Shown piece after piece: positions 23,481-33,680 of a stretch of 64,000 nucleotides of DNA. The position numbers were made by a program, and so were the translations under genes. Within the stretch, counting starts at the first letter, position 1; each line of letters begins with the position of its first letter. This DNA comes from Neocallimastix lanati (nom. inval.) (Eukaryota; Neocallimastigomycota; Neocallimastigomycetes; Neocallimastigales; Neocallimastigaceae), in assembly GCA_016946835.1 (NCBI GenBank), contig JACVTC010000012.1:137501-201500 (forward strand), written 5' to 3'. The notes beneath the pieces were generated by a model. That model ran no database searches and was not told the origin of the DNA. It saw only the letters and a program-made list of their open reading frames with translations.

Positions 23481-24411
23481 TCTGAAAATTTAAGTTTATA
23501 CATAAAATTTAATTTAAATTTATGTTCATTCCTTATAAAGGTAAATTAAATTTATGAGAGTTTAGCAATAACATAGTACTAATTACTTTTAGTATTATTT
23601 TTCTAAATAAGGAATAATTCCTGTATATAAACAACTTAAATAACTTTATCAATATTTCTGTCTTTCGAATTAAGAAATAATTGAAATGAAAGAAATAAAT
23701 AAAATAAAATTTTCAGTATTTAAAATTGTAAAAGATTTTTCATATATTAATAAATGTATTTTATTTTCTATTATGTCATTCAAATTAATATATAAGATTA
23801 CATATTAAATTAGTATCAAAATTAAGTTAAAGTATTCAATTTTATTGTAATACTGCTTCTCTTTTTTTTGTTTAATTCTTATCTATAATGCATCTTTTAT
23901 ATTATAGATTTATTTTGGTTAATTTGAATATTAGGAAATAATAAAATTTCTATTTATTACAATAAGGAAATAATCAATAAGATTTAAAAATCTATTGTTT
24001 TTCCATCTCTTCAACTACTTCCAGAGGCTTTGCTACTTTTATATCTTCAAAAAGATATAAATTGACTACCTTGGAACCCCTTTTTAGGGGAGAAAAAAAA
24101 AAAAAAGGAAATAAAAATAGAAATAATAAAAATAAATAAATAAAAAGAAAAAAAAGAAAATAAAAATAAATAAAAATAATAATAAAAATAAAATAAAAAT
24201 AAAATAAATAAATAAAAATAATAATAAAAATAAAATAAAAATAAAATAAATAAATAAAAATAATAATAAAAATAAAATAAAAATTAAAATAAAAATATAA
24301 TAAATAAATAAAAATTATTGTGAAAGAATAAAATTTTTTTTGTGTTTTAATATTATATAATTTTTTTTTTGAATTCCTCGAACCATAACATTTTTTAATT
24401 TTTTTTTTTTT
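23481..24411. other. No gene recognised; possible LTR end near 24390
   Basis: A+T-rich sequence. Near 24370-24390 it ends in GAATTCCTCGAACCATAACA followed by a T run. This resembles the 3' ends of LTRs at 13499 (GAACCATACCA) and 29232 (CGAACCTCAACA), so an old LTR may lie here, on the 3' side of tRNA copy 2. Its left boundary cannot be placed. Confidence 0.4.
24160..24312. repeat. 42-bp tandem repeat
   Basis: About three and a half copies of a roughly 42-bp unit made of AATAAAT, AATAATAAT and AAAATAAAAT blocks, preceded by similar degenerate A/T-only sequence. Confidence 0.7.
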
Positions 24412-24618
24412 GTACTACCTCAGATTTATGTTTATGCAAATATAAATCTAGCATTTTTCTACCTCATCATAATAATTATAATAGCATAGTAAAATAAAAA
24501 AAAATATCCTAATAAAATAAAAAAAAAAAAAAAAAAAATATCCTAATAAAATAAAAAAAAAAAAAAAAAAAATATCCTAATAAAATAAAAAAAAAAAATT
24601 TTTTTTCTATAAATTGAT

Positions 24619-24626
24619 AAAAAAAA
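24619..24626 (-). terminator. Pol III terminator of tRNA-iMet copy 2
   Basis: Eight T residues on the minus strand, 8 nt after the tRNA 3' end. Confidence 0.8.
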
Positions 24627-24634
24627 TAGTCATT

Positions 24635-24706
24635 TAGCAGCGGTATGTTTCGATCATACGACCTGTGGGTTATGAGCCCACCACGCTTCCACTGCGCTAC
24701 GCTGCT
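24635..24706 (-). tRNA. Initiator tRNA-Met (CAU), copy 2
   Basis: Identical over all 72 nt to the copy at 5185-5256 and on the same strand, with the same initiator hallmarks (A1:U72, GGG:CCC anticodon stem, A54). The 5' end lies 14 nt from the first base (24721) of another LTR element. Two copies in one 20-kb stretch reflect segmental duplication. Confidence 0.95.
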
Positions 24707-24720
24707 TTTGCTTGAATTTT

Positions 24721-25288
24721 TGATAAATAATGAAATTTATAAATATAAATTTCATATTATATTAAAAAAAAAAAAATATATATATATATATAATTAATAT
24801 CACGGTACAAATTTTATAAAGTTTAATAATAAACAATTAATAAATTAATAAAAATAAAAATATATTAAATAATATTTTAATAATAAAAAAAATAAAATAA
24901 ACAATAAACAGAAATAATAATTTTTAAAATATTATTAATTGTAAATACTTATAACATGTAAACAAATTTTAAAATGTATAATTTACTAAATTAATATAAA
25001 TAGTTCTTAATTTTATTTATTTTAATAATCAGGTTTTTATATAGTTTTTACTCATTTTAATCAAAAACTAAATATTAATAATAATATTAAATAATTAAAA
25101 TAATAATTTAAATAATAAAATTAAAAGATGTATATAAAATAATTTATAAAATAAATAAAATATATATTAATAAAACATATTTTTAAAATCTTAATCACAA
25201 AAACAACTTTTTCTAAATTTAATTATTGATATTGGTTATGTCACTTTCTGAGCCTATTCAGAATTAAGATATAAACCATAAAATATCA
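24721..25288 (+). repeat. 5' LTR of the short element
   Basis: Begins TGATAAATAATGAAATTT and ends CCATAAAATATCA. It matches 26776-27345 along its length. Confidence 0.9.
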
Positions 25289-25290
25289 AA

Positions 25291-25308
25291 TGGTGGAGAA
25301 TCTCTTAA
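25291..25308 (+). other. Candidate primer-binding site of the short element
   Basis: TGGTGGAGAATCTCTTAA begins 2 nt after the 5' LTR. It would pair with a tRNA ending GATTCTCCA-CCA. The 2-nt spacing is normal for Ty3-like elements. Confidence 0.7.
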
Positions 25309-25622
25309 AGCCCGGAGGGAAGTATAAAAATTTTTTTTTTAAATTTTATAAAATTTTTATTTAATCCCTTAAATTCCCATAATTTTGTTATTAAATTTTT
25401 AAAATAATATAAAAATAGCATAATCTATAAAGTCATTTTTATATTAATTTTATCTAATCATAGAATAACAAAAATAAAAAAAAAATAGTAATATATAAAT
25501 AAATTAATAAGTATAAATTAAATATAATAGTATAATTAAATTAATAAAATGAATTCAAATAAATAAATAAATAAAAACAAATAATAATAATTAAAAAAAA
25601 AAAATAACAAAAAAAAAAAAAA

Positions 25623-26513
25623 ATGATCGAAATAAATTTTATTAGAACTAGTAGTTATATACCACCTGTATATGGTGTAATAAATAATCATCTTGCAAAA
25701 GTATATGTAGATAGAATAAATAATAATAACATAGTAACAAAAAAATTTATTAAAAATCTAATGTATAGAGATAAGATAATAAAAAAAGATATTATATATT
25801 ATAATTTAAATAATAAATATATAAATAAAACAGATAGTAAAATTAATCTAGAAATAACATTTAAGAATTTAAATAATTCATTAAAAATTAAAGAAACATT
25901 TTGGATCGTAGATGAAGCCGACCACTCCTATGATGTAATACTTAGTGCTTCTACTCAAAAAGAAAATAAACTACTCATAGACGATGAAGATTATTTATCT
26001 TTTAAACAAATATTAAATAAAGAAGAAGTGAACTATGTCCAAATTGCGCCTCCCATTACTCTGTATTCAGAAGAAATATTTAATAAAATATACTTTAAAG
26101 AAGAAAATAAAAAAAAAAAAGAACCTAAAGAAAATATCAAAATTAATCAAAACAGTATCAACACAGAAAACAAAAATAATTTATCATTAAATAAAGAAGG
26201 TGCTAATAAATATAATGGAAATACAAAGGCAAAAATAAATCAAATTAACAAAACTAAAATTAATTCCAAAGAACATGCAATAATGAATAAAAATAATTCA
26301 AATGATAAACAAAAAGCAAAATTAAAGAAAATAAAAATAAATAATAAACAACAATATTTCAAAAATATATTCTGGAATTATTATATAATTAATTTATATA
26401 GTAAAGTTTCAAGAAATACCATTAATCAATACAAAAATAATAAGCATTACGAAAATATATTAATATTCAATAAAATGAAATTAATTAATCAATATTTTAA
26501 ACAAACGTTTTAT

Positions 26514-26560
<47 letters not shown>

Positions 26561-26585
26561 TTTTTTATTTCACAAATATAAATAA
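25623..26585 (+). CDS. Protease-like protein with lysine/asparagine-rich tail
   Basis: A 320-residue frame. Residues 15-135 line up with the protease segment of the A and B pol regions: YGVINNHLAKVYVDR matches DVIVDGVRGKALIDS, NIVTKKFIKNL matches IITKQFLDKL, and the YDVILSASTQKENKLLID block matches YDILINLKTQIDNQLFIH. The rest is a lysine/asparagine-rich basic tail ending in a poly-lysine run coded by a long A tract (26516-26556). No other retroelement domain is present. The role of such a protein in a non-autonomous element is unknown. Confidence 0.7.
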
Positions 26586-26653
26586 ATAATAAAAATTATA
26601 TATTACTAAATTATTCATAAATTTTAATAAAATTAATAAATATTCAAAATAAT

Positions 26654-26708
<55 letters not shown>

Positions 26709-26775
26709 TATTTAAAAATTTATATTTTTATGGTGAACTTCAAGGGACGAAGTTCAATCCAAAGCACGGAGGAAT
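26586..26775 (+). other. 3' end of the short element: A run and polypurine tract
   Basis: Contains an A run at about 26660-26701. Close to the 3' LTR come AAGGGACGAAG and AAAGCACGGAGGAA, the second being the likely polypurine tract. Confidence 0.6.
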
Positions 26776-27345
26776 TGATAAATAATGAAATTTATAAATA
26801 TAAATTTCATATTATATTAAAAAAAAAAAAATATATATATATATATATAATTAATATCACGGTACAAATTTTATAAAGTTTAATAATAAACAATTAATAA
26901 ATTAATAAAAATAAAAATATATTAAATAATATTTTAATAATAAAAAAAATAAAATAAACAATAAACAGAAATAATAATTTTTAAAATATTATTAATTGTA
27001 AATACTTATAACATGTAAACAAATTTTAAAATGTATAATTTACTAAATTAATATAAATAGTTCTTAATTTTATTTATTTTAATAATCAGGTTTTTATATA
27101 GTTTTTACTCATTTTAATCAAAAACTAAATATTAATAATAATATTAAATAATTAAAATAATAATTTAAATAATAAAATTAAAAGATGTATATAAAATAAT
27201 TTATAAAATAAATAAAATATATATTAATAAAACATATTTTTAAAATCTTAATCACAAAAACAACTTTTTCTAAATTTAATTATTGATATTGGTTATGTCA
27301 CTTTCTGAGCCTATTCAGAATTAAGATATAAACCATAAAATATCA
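26776..27345 (+). repeat. 3' LTR of the short element
   Basis: Second copy of the 24721-25288 LTR. It is followed by TTTT and then another LTR. Confidence 0.9.
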
Positions 27346-27349
27346 TTTT

Positions 27350-28306
27350 TGTGTAATAATTTAATTATAAAATTAATTAGAATTAAATTATTAACTACAA
27401 CTTAATAATAACTAAATAATAATTATTATTAAATTGAGAAAACAAAAAAAAGATAAATATACTTATCTTCTATAAGAGAGAGTTTATTATAACTAATTAT
27501 AATAAACTAATAACACAAAATAGTCAAAGAGAAAAGATTATTTTATTTTATTTTTTTTAAATTATTAAAACTTACTTTATTAAAATAGAAATATAAAAAA
27601 TTTATTAATGTTATTACTATATTATAATTGTTATAATAATAACTCTTGATTTCTCAAAGAGAATTCAAGAGCTTTATTTATACTTTTTTGAAAAATAAGG
27701 TTAAATTAAAAAATGTTTTCTAATCTTAACAAATCTCTTATCTAGGAAAAGATTAGAGAGAAAAACCTAGATAAGATTTTTGATCGATATTCTATCCATA
27801 TCGATCATCGTATCAATTAGGTAAAACCAATTACTTTTAAAAAGTGATTGGGAAAAACCCTAATTGACCGATTAGCTAATCTAATTTAATTGATCGAAAA
27901 TAAAAGAATAAAATAATAAAAGATATTTCGACCATAAAATCATAAATTTACAAATAAGGAAAATAACATAATAATGATATTAATAAACAAAATACAGAAT
28001 ACATTATTAAGTACATATTAGAATACATAATATATTTGTTTACAATTTAATTAAATAAATAAACTAAGACTAATAAATTTAATAATTAAATATATAATTA
28101 AATAAACTATAATTATTTATAAATGTATAAATAATAATTAATTAAATAAATTTGTTGTATTAAATTAATGATTATTTAATATTGAGTTTAATAAATTATT
28201 AATAATATTTAAATGAATAAATATTATATAATTAAATAAAGTTATAATTATAACTTAACTAAGAAAATATAATTATTTTATTTAAAAATAATTATAGATT
28301 CTTACA
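27350..28306 (-). repeat. Solo LTR, long family C relative, reverse orientation
   Basis: About 957 bp from TGTGTAATAATTT to AGATTCTTACA, with TTTT on the left and TTT(T) on the right. Read in reverse it shares start (TGTAAGAA), middle (GAGAAATCAAGAGTTATTATT) and end blocks with the 482-bp solo LTR at 12231-12712, with about 470 bp more in between. It is inserted end to end between two other LTRs. Confidence 0.65.
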
Positions 28307-28309
28307 TTT

Positions 28310-29232
28310 TGTTAAGGAATGAACAAATAATGTTAATTTTATTATTTTTCATAAAAATAACTTAACCACTAAAATTAAATTATTTATTTCCTTACTTGGG
28401 GAACTTTCTTATGTTCTATTACTGCCAAATTATTACTAATATTAAATTTATTATTATTAATATAAATTCTTTATTAATATCAATACTTTATTATTAAAAT
28501 TAATACTATATTATTAATATCAATATTATTATCAATATCTAGTTTTATTAATATGATTTATTCTATCAATATTTTATTATTAAAGAAAATTTTATTTTAC
28601 AAATATTACTAATACAGATTATTTATTATTAATAAAAATTAATATAATTAATAATGATTTAAAAATATTTTACTTAAATCCATGATCCTTGTCATTAAAA
28701 TTAGTAATACTTCCTTCCAAAATACACCCTATTTATAATAAGATTAATAATAGATAATAATCTAAAATACTTTTATTTAAAAATAGTATAAAATTAAATA
28801 ATACTCTATTACTAATAGTTCTGTAAAAGTAATAAAATTATTTTTAAAATATATTATCACTACAATTAATAATAAATAGTTTAGAATTTAATAATATGTA
28901 ATAATTATTTATTATAATAGAATAGATTATGAATTTATAATTTAAATACAATTCAAACATGTAACTCTAAGATATTCTAAAGAAATGGCTTGACCATTTC
29001 TAACCATAAAAAAAATATAAATAGATGAGAAAATTGTATTTTAGAAAAATAATCTGAAGAAAAAAATATAATCTTATTAAAGAAATTAATTTATTTTTAG
29101 TTTTTTAATTGAATAATTTTTATTAAATAAATAAATTAAATATTTTAAAAAAAAGATATATTTTAATTTTTAATTTTTTTTATTTTAGTGTTTATTTCTA
29201 TATTTATTATTATTCTGTCCCGAACCTCAACA
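28310..29232 (+). repeat. Solo LTR, family G (related to A)
   Basis: About 923 bp, from TGTTAAGGAATGAACAAATA to CCCGAACCTCAACA, followed by TTTT. The start (GAATGAACAAATAAT, then GGGGAACTTTC) resembles family A. No internal region is attached. Confidence 0.7.
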
Positions 29233-29236
29233 TTTT

Positions 29237-29366
29237 TGGTGAAGAATAGATAAATAATTTTATTATTATTAAAATTAGGAAAATTATCCTAATCCATAAA
29301 TAAGATGTTTTATTCCTTAATATTATAGAACTTTCCTATATTCTATATTTGAATTACCAAAAAAAA
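29237..29366 (+). repeat. LTR fragment, family H, cut by a MITE
   Basis: Starts TGGTGAAGAATAGATAAATA directly after TTTT and contains GAACTTTCCTATATTCTA as in families A and G. The MITE at 29367 interrupts it. Its continuation after 29669 is not recognisable. Confidence 0.55.
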
Positions 29367-29668
29367 GGGTGTGGGCAATTTCGCCAAATTGCATTTCGCC
29401 AGATTGCATTTTGCCAAATTGAAAATTATAAAATAAATAAATAAATCAATAAATAAAATTAAATATTATTAATATCGCATAAAATCAATTTTAAAAAAAA
29501 TATTTTGAATTAATATTTATTTATTTATTCATTTATTTATATCAATACTCTACTTGTCGAAATGCAACCTGGCGAAAAGCAACTTGGGGAAATGCAACAT
29601 TTTAATACTACGCCACTTGTCGAAATACAACCTGGCGAAATGCAATTTGGGGAAATGCAACTCTCCCC
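29367..29668. mobile_element. MULE-derived MITE
   Basis: A 302-bp element without coding capacity. Its left end (GGGTGTGGGCAATTTCGCC) and right end (AAATGCAACTCTCCCC) match the ends of the MULE at 34984-37406. It is flanked by A runs of 7-8 nt that may be the target duplication. Each end carries a small tandem set of 14-15 bp units built on GGCGAAATGCAA, inverted between the two ends and probably transposase-binding sites (inference). It is an internally deleted derivative of the MULE 3 family. Confidence 0.75.
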
Positions 29669-29831
29669 AAAAAAATATATATATATATTATTTGTCCAAC
29701 AAAAACAAAATAATAAATATTTTTAAATAATAATATGAAATAAAAAGTAATATTCAACATAAAGTATATAAATAAATTCTGAAAAAAACTTACATGCAAC
29801 AAACTTCACCCCAGATTATATGATCTCAGTT

Positions 29832-30175
29832 TTAAAATGAAATCTTACCAGTATTAAGGTTTAAATTGACCATTTGAAAGAAATTATGGTCTTCTTTTTC
29901 AGAAGCATTAGCCCTGTTAGCCTGTTTTACTGCATTTTCAGTGTTGACGTCCCCGGTTAGTTTGCAATTATACTGTAGGAATATCAATCCTTTTTGAATA
30001 CTAGCCCGAGGCATAATTTCTGAAAAGAGAGTCGAAAATCTCACCAAGAATGAGGTTTTAGAATAATCACCAAAAATTATTTGATTATTTAATAAAAAAT
30101 ACCATTCCTTTTTATAATTTAAATCAAGAATATCTGTATCTCTTTCACCAAGAAGGAGGTTATATAATCAGGTAC
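29832..30175 (-). pseudogene. LINE 3'-end remnant
   Basis: Minus-strand reading resembles the C-terminus of the LINE proteins further right. An LLLG segment matches FLLGG. TGDVNTENAVKQANRA and EDHNF correspond to TKSVNAEETVRQASRA and EDHNF of the LINE at 50241. It is only a fragment, without RT motifs. Confidence 0.6.
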
Positions 30176-30240
30176 CATGTTCATCACAAATATATTTACA
30201 TACTTATTCTTTAGAAAATTGCTCCCTATATTATTAGTAA

Positions 30241-30654
30241 CTATACAATTATTTTCACTATCAATGTTATTACTATTATTAACAATATTTTCTCTATTGT
30301 TATTTTTATTAATATTATATACTCATTACTTGATTCTATATTATTCATATCTGAAATAACAGTGTTTACACTACTATTTGATATTGAATAATATTTAGAT
30401 ATTATAAAAAATTTTTCATTAAGAATTTCAATATCTTTAAAATATTTCAACTTTTTTTTCTTTTTTTTTTTATTTCCTGTGTTATTTTCTGGTTTCAGTC
30501 CCCTCCTCTCAGGAGCAGTGGGAATATTGAGGTAGTTACACACTTCCATAAAGGCAGAATTATCCCTAATAAATGACTTTACTGAGTGTTCAGCATTGGT
30601 ATTCTTCTCCTGAGTGTTTCTACAGTTCGTAACTTCTCCTTGAATCGAGGTCAA
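30241..30654 (-). CDS. Unrecognised 137-residue open frame
   Basis: Upstream (on the minus strand) of the LINE remnant. The first 60 residues have a normal composition (EVCNYLNIPTAPERRGLKPEN). A lysine run follows and then an isoleucine-rich tail that looks like out-of-frame LINE spacer. I do not recognise it. It may be part of the same decayed LINE, or chance. Confidence 0.25.
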   Translation of the reverse strand: MTSIQGEVTNCRNTQEKNTNAEHSVKSFIRDNSAFMEVCNYLNIPTAPERRGLKPENNTGNKKKKKKKLKYFKDIEILNEKFFIISKYYSISNSSVNTVISDMNNIESSNEYIILIKITIEKILLIIVITLIVKIIV

Positions 30655-31385
30655 TATAACCTAACCTATAAATATTTATACTTTGACCGTTTTATGGGTA
30701 ACCTTAACCCGAATGTTGCATATAGGAACGTGGCTTATATATAAAATTCAATTTGTAGTTCAACGCCCCACGTTTTTTCTTTTTTAAATAATTTTTAAAT
30801 AATTGTAAATAAATAATTAAATAAATGGGTTAATTTTTTTTTTTTTTTTTTTTTTTTTTTTCATAAATATATTATTTATAATAAATAAATTAAATATTAT
30901 TAAATATTATTATTATTTTAACAAAAAAAATTAAAGAAATTTCTTTAAAATTAAATATTATATATCTTTTCATTATTTTATTATTTATTAAAAATTTAAA
31001 TATTATTATTTATTTTCTAAAAATAGTTTAAGCCACTCTTACATCAACTGTTTTTTAAAGTGGGAGTGTGTCATTTCGAAAATTTTTATTACATAAATTT
31101 GTATTTTGATGTAGTGCATTTCGGAAAACATGGCGTAATATAATGTAATAAATAAATAAATGAATAAATAAATTATAAATGAATAAATAAATTTTTACAT
31201 AATAATAAAAATAATTAAGACAAACGTTTATTATGACTAAAAAATTTTTTTTTAGAAAATTAAATAAAAATATATATATATATATAATTATTACATATAT
31301 AAAATAATTATATTTTTTTATTTTATTTTAAATATTATTAATTATTATTAATACATTAATACCTTGTTTATATTATCAACAGAAA

Positions 31386-32772
31386 ATACAGATTGAATAA
31401 AATAAAATAAAATAAAATAAAATAAAATAAAATGAATAGTAGAAACATAAATATAAGTACAGATTGAATAAAATAAATTAAATAGTAGAATAGAATATAA
31501 ATATTAAGTACAGATTGAATAAAATAAAATAAAATAAAATAAAATAAAATAAAATAAAATAAAATAAAATAAAATAAAATAAAATAAAATAAAATAAAAT
31601 AAAATAAAATAAAATAAAATAAAATAAAATAAAATAAAATAAAATAAAATAAAATAAAATAAAATAAAATAAAATAAAATAAAATAAAATAAAATAAAAT
31701 AAAATAAAATAAAATAAAATAAAATGAATAGTAGAAACATAAATATAAGTACAGATTGAATAAAATAAATTAAATAGTAGAATAGAATATAAATATTAAG
31801 TACAGATTGAATAAAATAAATTAAATAGTAGAATAGAATATAAATATTAAGTACAGATTGAATAAAATAAAATAAAATAAAATAAAATAAAATAAAATAA
31901 AATAAAATAAAATAAAATAAAATAAAATAAAATAAAATAAAATAAAATAAAATAAAATAAAATAAAATAAAATAAAATAAAATAAAATAAAATAAAATAA
32001 AATAAAATAAAATAAAATAAAATAAAATAAAATAAAATAAAATAAAATAAAATAAAATAAAATAAAATAAAATAAAATAAAATAAAATAAAATAAAATAA
32101 AATAAAATAAAATAAAATAAAATAAAATAAAATAAAATAAAATAAAATAAAATAAAATAAAATAAAATAAAATAAAATAAAATAAAATAAAATAAAATAA
32201 AATAAAATAAAATAAAATAAAATAAAATAAAATAAAATAAAATGAATAGTAGAAACATAAATATAAGTACAGATTGAATAAAATAAATTAAATAGTAGAA
32301 TAGAATATAAATATTAAGTACAGATTGAATAAAATAAATTAAATAGTAGAATAGAATATAAATATTAAGTACAGATTGAATAAAATAAAATAAAATAAAA
32401 TAAAATAAAATAAAATAAAATAAAATAAAATAAAATAAAATAAAATAAAATAAAATAAAATAAAATAAAATAAAATAAAATAAAATAAAATAAAATAAAA
32501 TAAAATAAAATAAAATAAAATAAAATAAAATAAAATAAAATAAAATAAAATAAAATAAAATAAAATAAAATAAAATAAAATAAAATAAAATAAAATAAAA
32601 TAAAATAAAATAAAATAAAATAAAATAAAATAAAATAAAATAAAATAAAATAAAATAAAATAAAATAAAATAAAATAAAATAAAATAAAATAAAATAAAA
32701 TAAAATAAAATAAAATAAAATAAAATAAAATAAAATAAAATAAAATAAAATAAAATAAAATAAAATAAAATA
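31386..32772. repeat. (AAAAT)n arrays with repeated spacer
   Basis: Four blocks of the pentamer AAAAT: about 31391-31433, 31520-31723, 31862-32243 and 32380-32772. They are separated by copies of a spacer that includes GTAGAAACATAAATATAAGT, ACAGATTGAATAAAAT and TTAAATAGTAGAATAGAATA. The whole is a higher-order tandem structure in which the spacer and pentamer block were copied together. Open frames read from the complement (FILFY repeats) are artefacts. Confidence 0.9.
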
Positions 32773-32965
32773 AATAGTAGAATATCAAATATAAAGTATA
32801 GATCGAATAAAATAAAATAAATAGTAGAATATCAAATATAAAGTATAGATCGAATAAAATAAAATAAATAGTAGAATATCAAATATAAAGTATAGATCGA
32901 ATAAAATAAAATAAATAGTAGAATATCAAATATAAAGTATAGATCGAATAGAATAAAATAAAATA
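32773..32965. repeat. 47-bp tandem repeat
   Basis: Four copies of a unit containing AATAGTAGAATATCAAATAT and AAAGTATAGATCGAATAAAA. GATCGAATA begins at 32801, 32848, 32895 and 32942, so the period is exactly 47. The unit is related to the spacers of the pentamer arrays to its left. Confidence 0.9.
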
Positions 32966-33680
32966 AAATATAATAATTATTTTATATATATAGGAATCTT
33001 ATATATTTTAATTTTTTTTCATTTATTTTTCTAAAAAAAAAAATTTAGTTATAATAACTTTTGTTTTTTAATTATTATATTTTATTATAGTAAATAAAAA
33101 AATTTAAATGAAAAGTAAATAATTTTAATTATTTATAATTCATATTTTCATAAACGATATATATATATATATATATATATTAATTTAAATGATATAAGAA
33201 TTAAAAATTAAAACAATAAGAGTTGAATAATTGATCCTATTAAAATAATTAATTATTTGCATTGTAATATTTATAATGTTTGATCAATATGAATTAATTA
33301 TTATTAAAATATATAATAACAATTATATTTTAATAAAATAATAAAAATCTTTTATTGAATTTAATATTTTTAATAACATAATTAATTTTGAAAAGTATAT
33401 TGATATTAATAAAATTTTTAATTATATAATATTGATATTAATATTAATAAAATTTTAACTAGTATCAAATAAATCGGTTTTAGTTATAAATTACTTAATA
33501 AAAATAACTAAAAGATAATTTCTATTTAGATTGTTAAATAAACACAATAGGTAAATAAAATTGTATTTTTCTAGCATTTTTTTAAATTAAGATTACTTAA
33601 TTATTATTTAAACGATTATAAATATAAATTTAAAATAAATAAATTTTTATTTTTCTAGCATTTTTTTAAATTAAGATTAT
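32966..33680. other. A+T-rich interior of MULE 2
   Basis: No gene seen. An (AT)n run lies near 33160-33180. A direct repeat of about 29 bp beginning TTTTCTAGCATTTTTTTAAA occurs at about 33567 and 33650, just past the end of the transposase coding region. Confidence 0.5.

Larger units (their letters stand above)
24412..24720. repeat. tRNA-iMet unit, copy 2 of a duplicated segment
   Basis: Matches 5047-5269, with extra length from a threefold repeat of a unit containing ATATCCTAATAAAAT plus an A run (about 24505-24595). It carries the second tRNA gene. Confidence 0.85.
24721..27345 (+). mobile_element. Short LTR retroelement encoding only a protease-like protein (fossil, young)
   Basis: Two LTRs (568 and 570 bp) that appear identical apart from run lengths flank only about 1.5 kb of internal sequence. 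The element has TG...CA ends, TTTT on both outer sides (24717-24720, 27346-27349), a primer-binding site 2 nt inside the 5' LTR and a purine-rich tract before the 3' LTR. It encodes one protein with a retropepsin-like region and no gag, RT or integrase. It looks whole as a non-autonomous element that must borrow enzymes from a relative. Insertion is recent. It starts 14 nt upstream of tRNA-iMet copy 2. Confidence 0.85.

Noticed and set aside
31504-32788. Long minus-strand frames of FILFY repeats
   Set aside because: They are read-through of AAAAT pentamer arrays, which have no stop in that frame; no protein family and no real start.
32773-32965. 47-bp regular repeats as a CRISPR-like array
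   Set aside because: The units are contiguous with no unique spacers and lie in a eukaryotic DNA transposon; it is a plain minisatellite.
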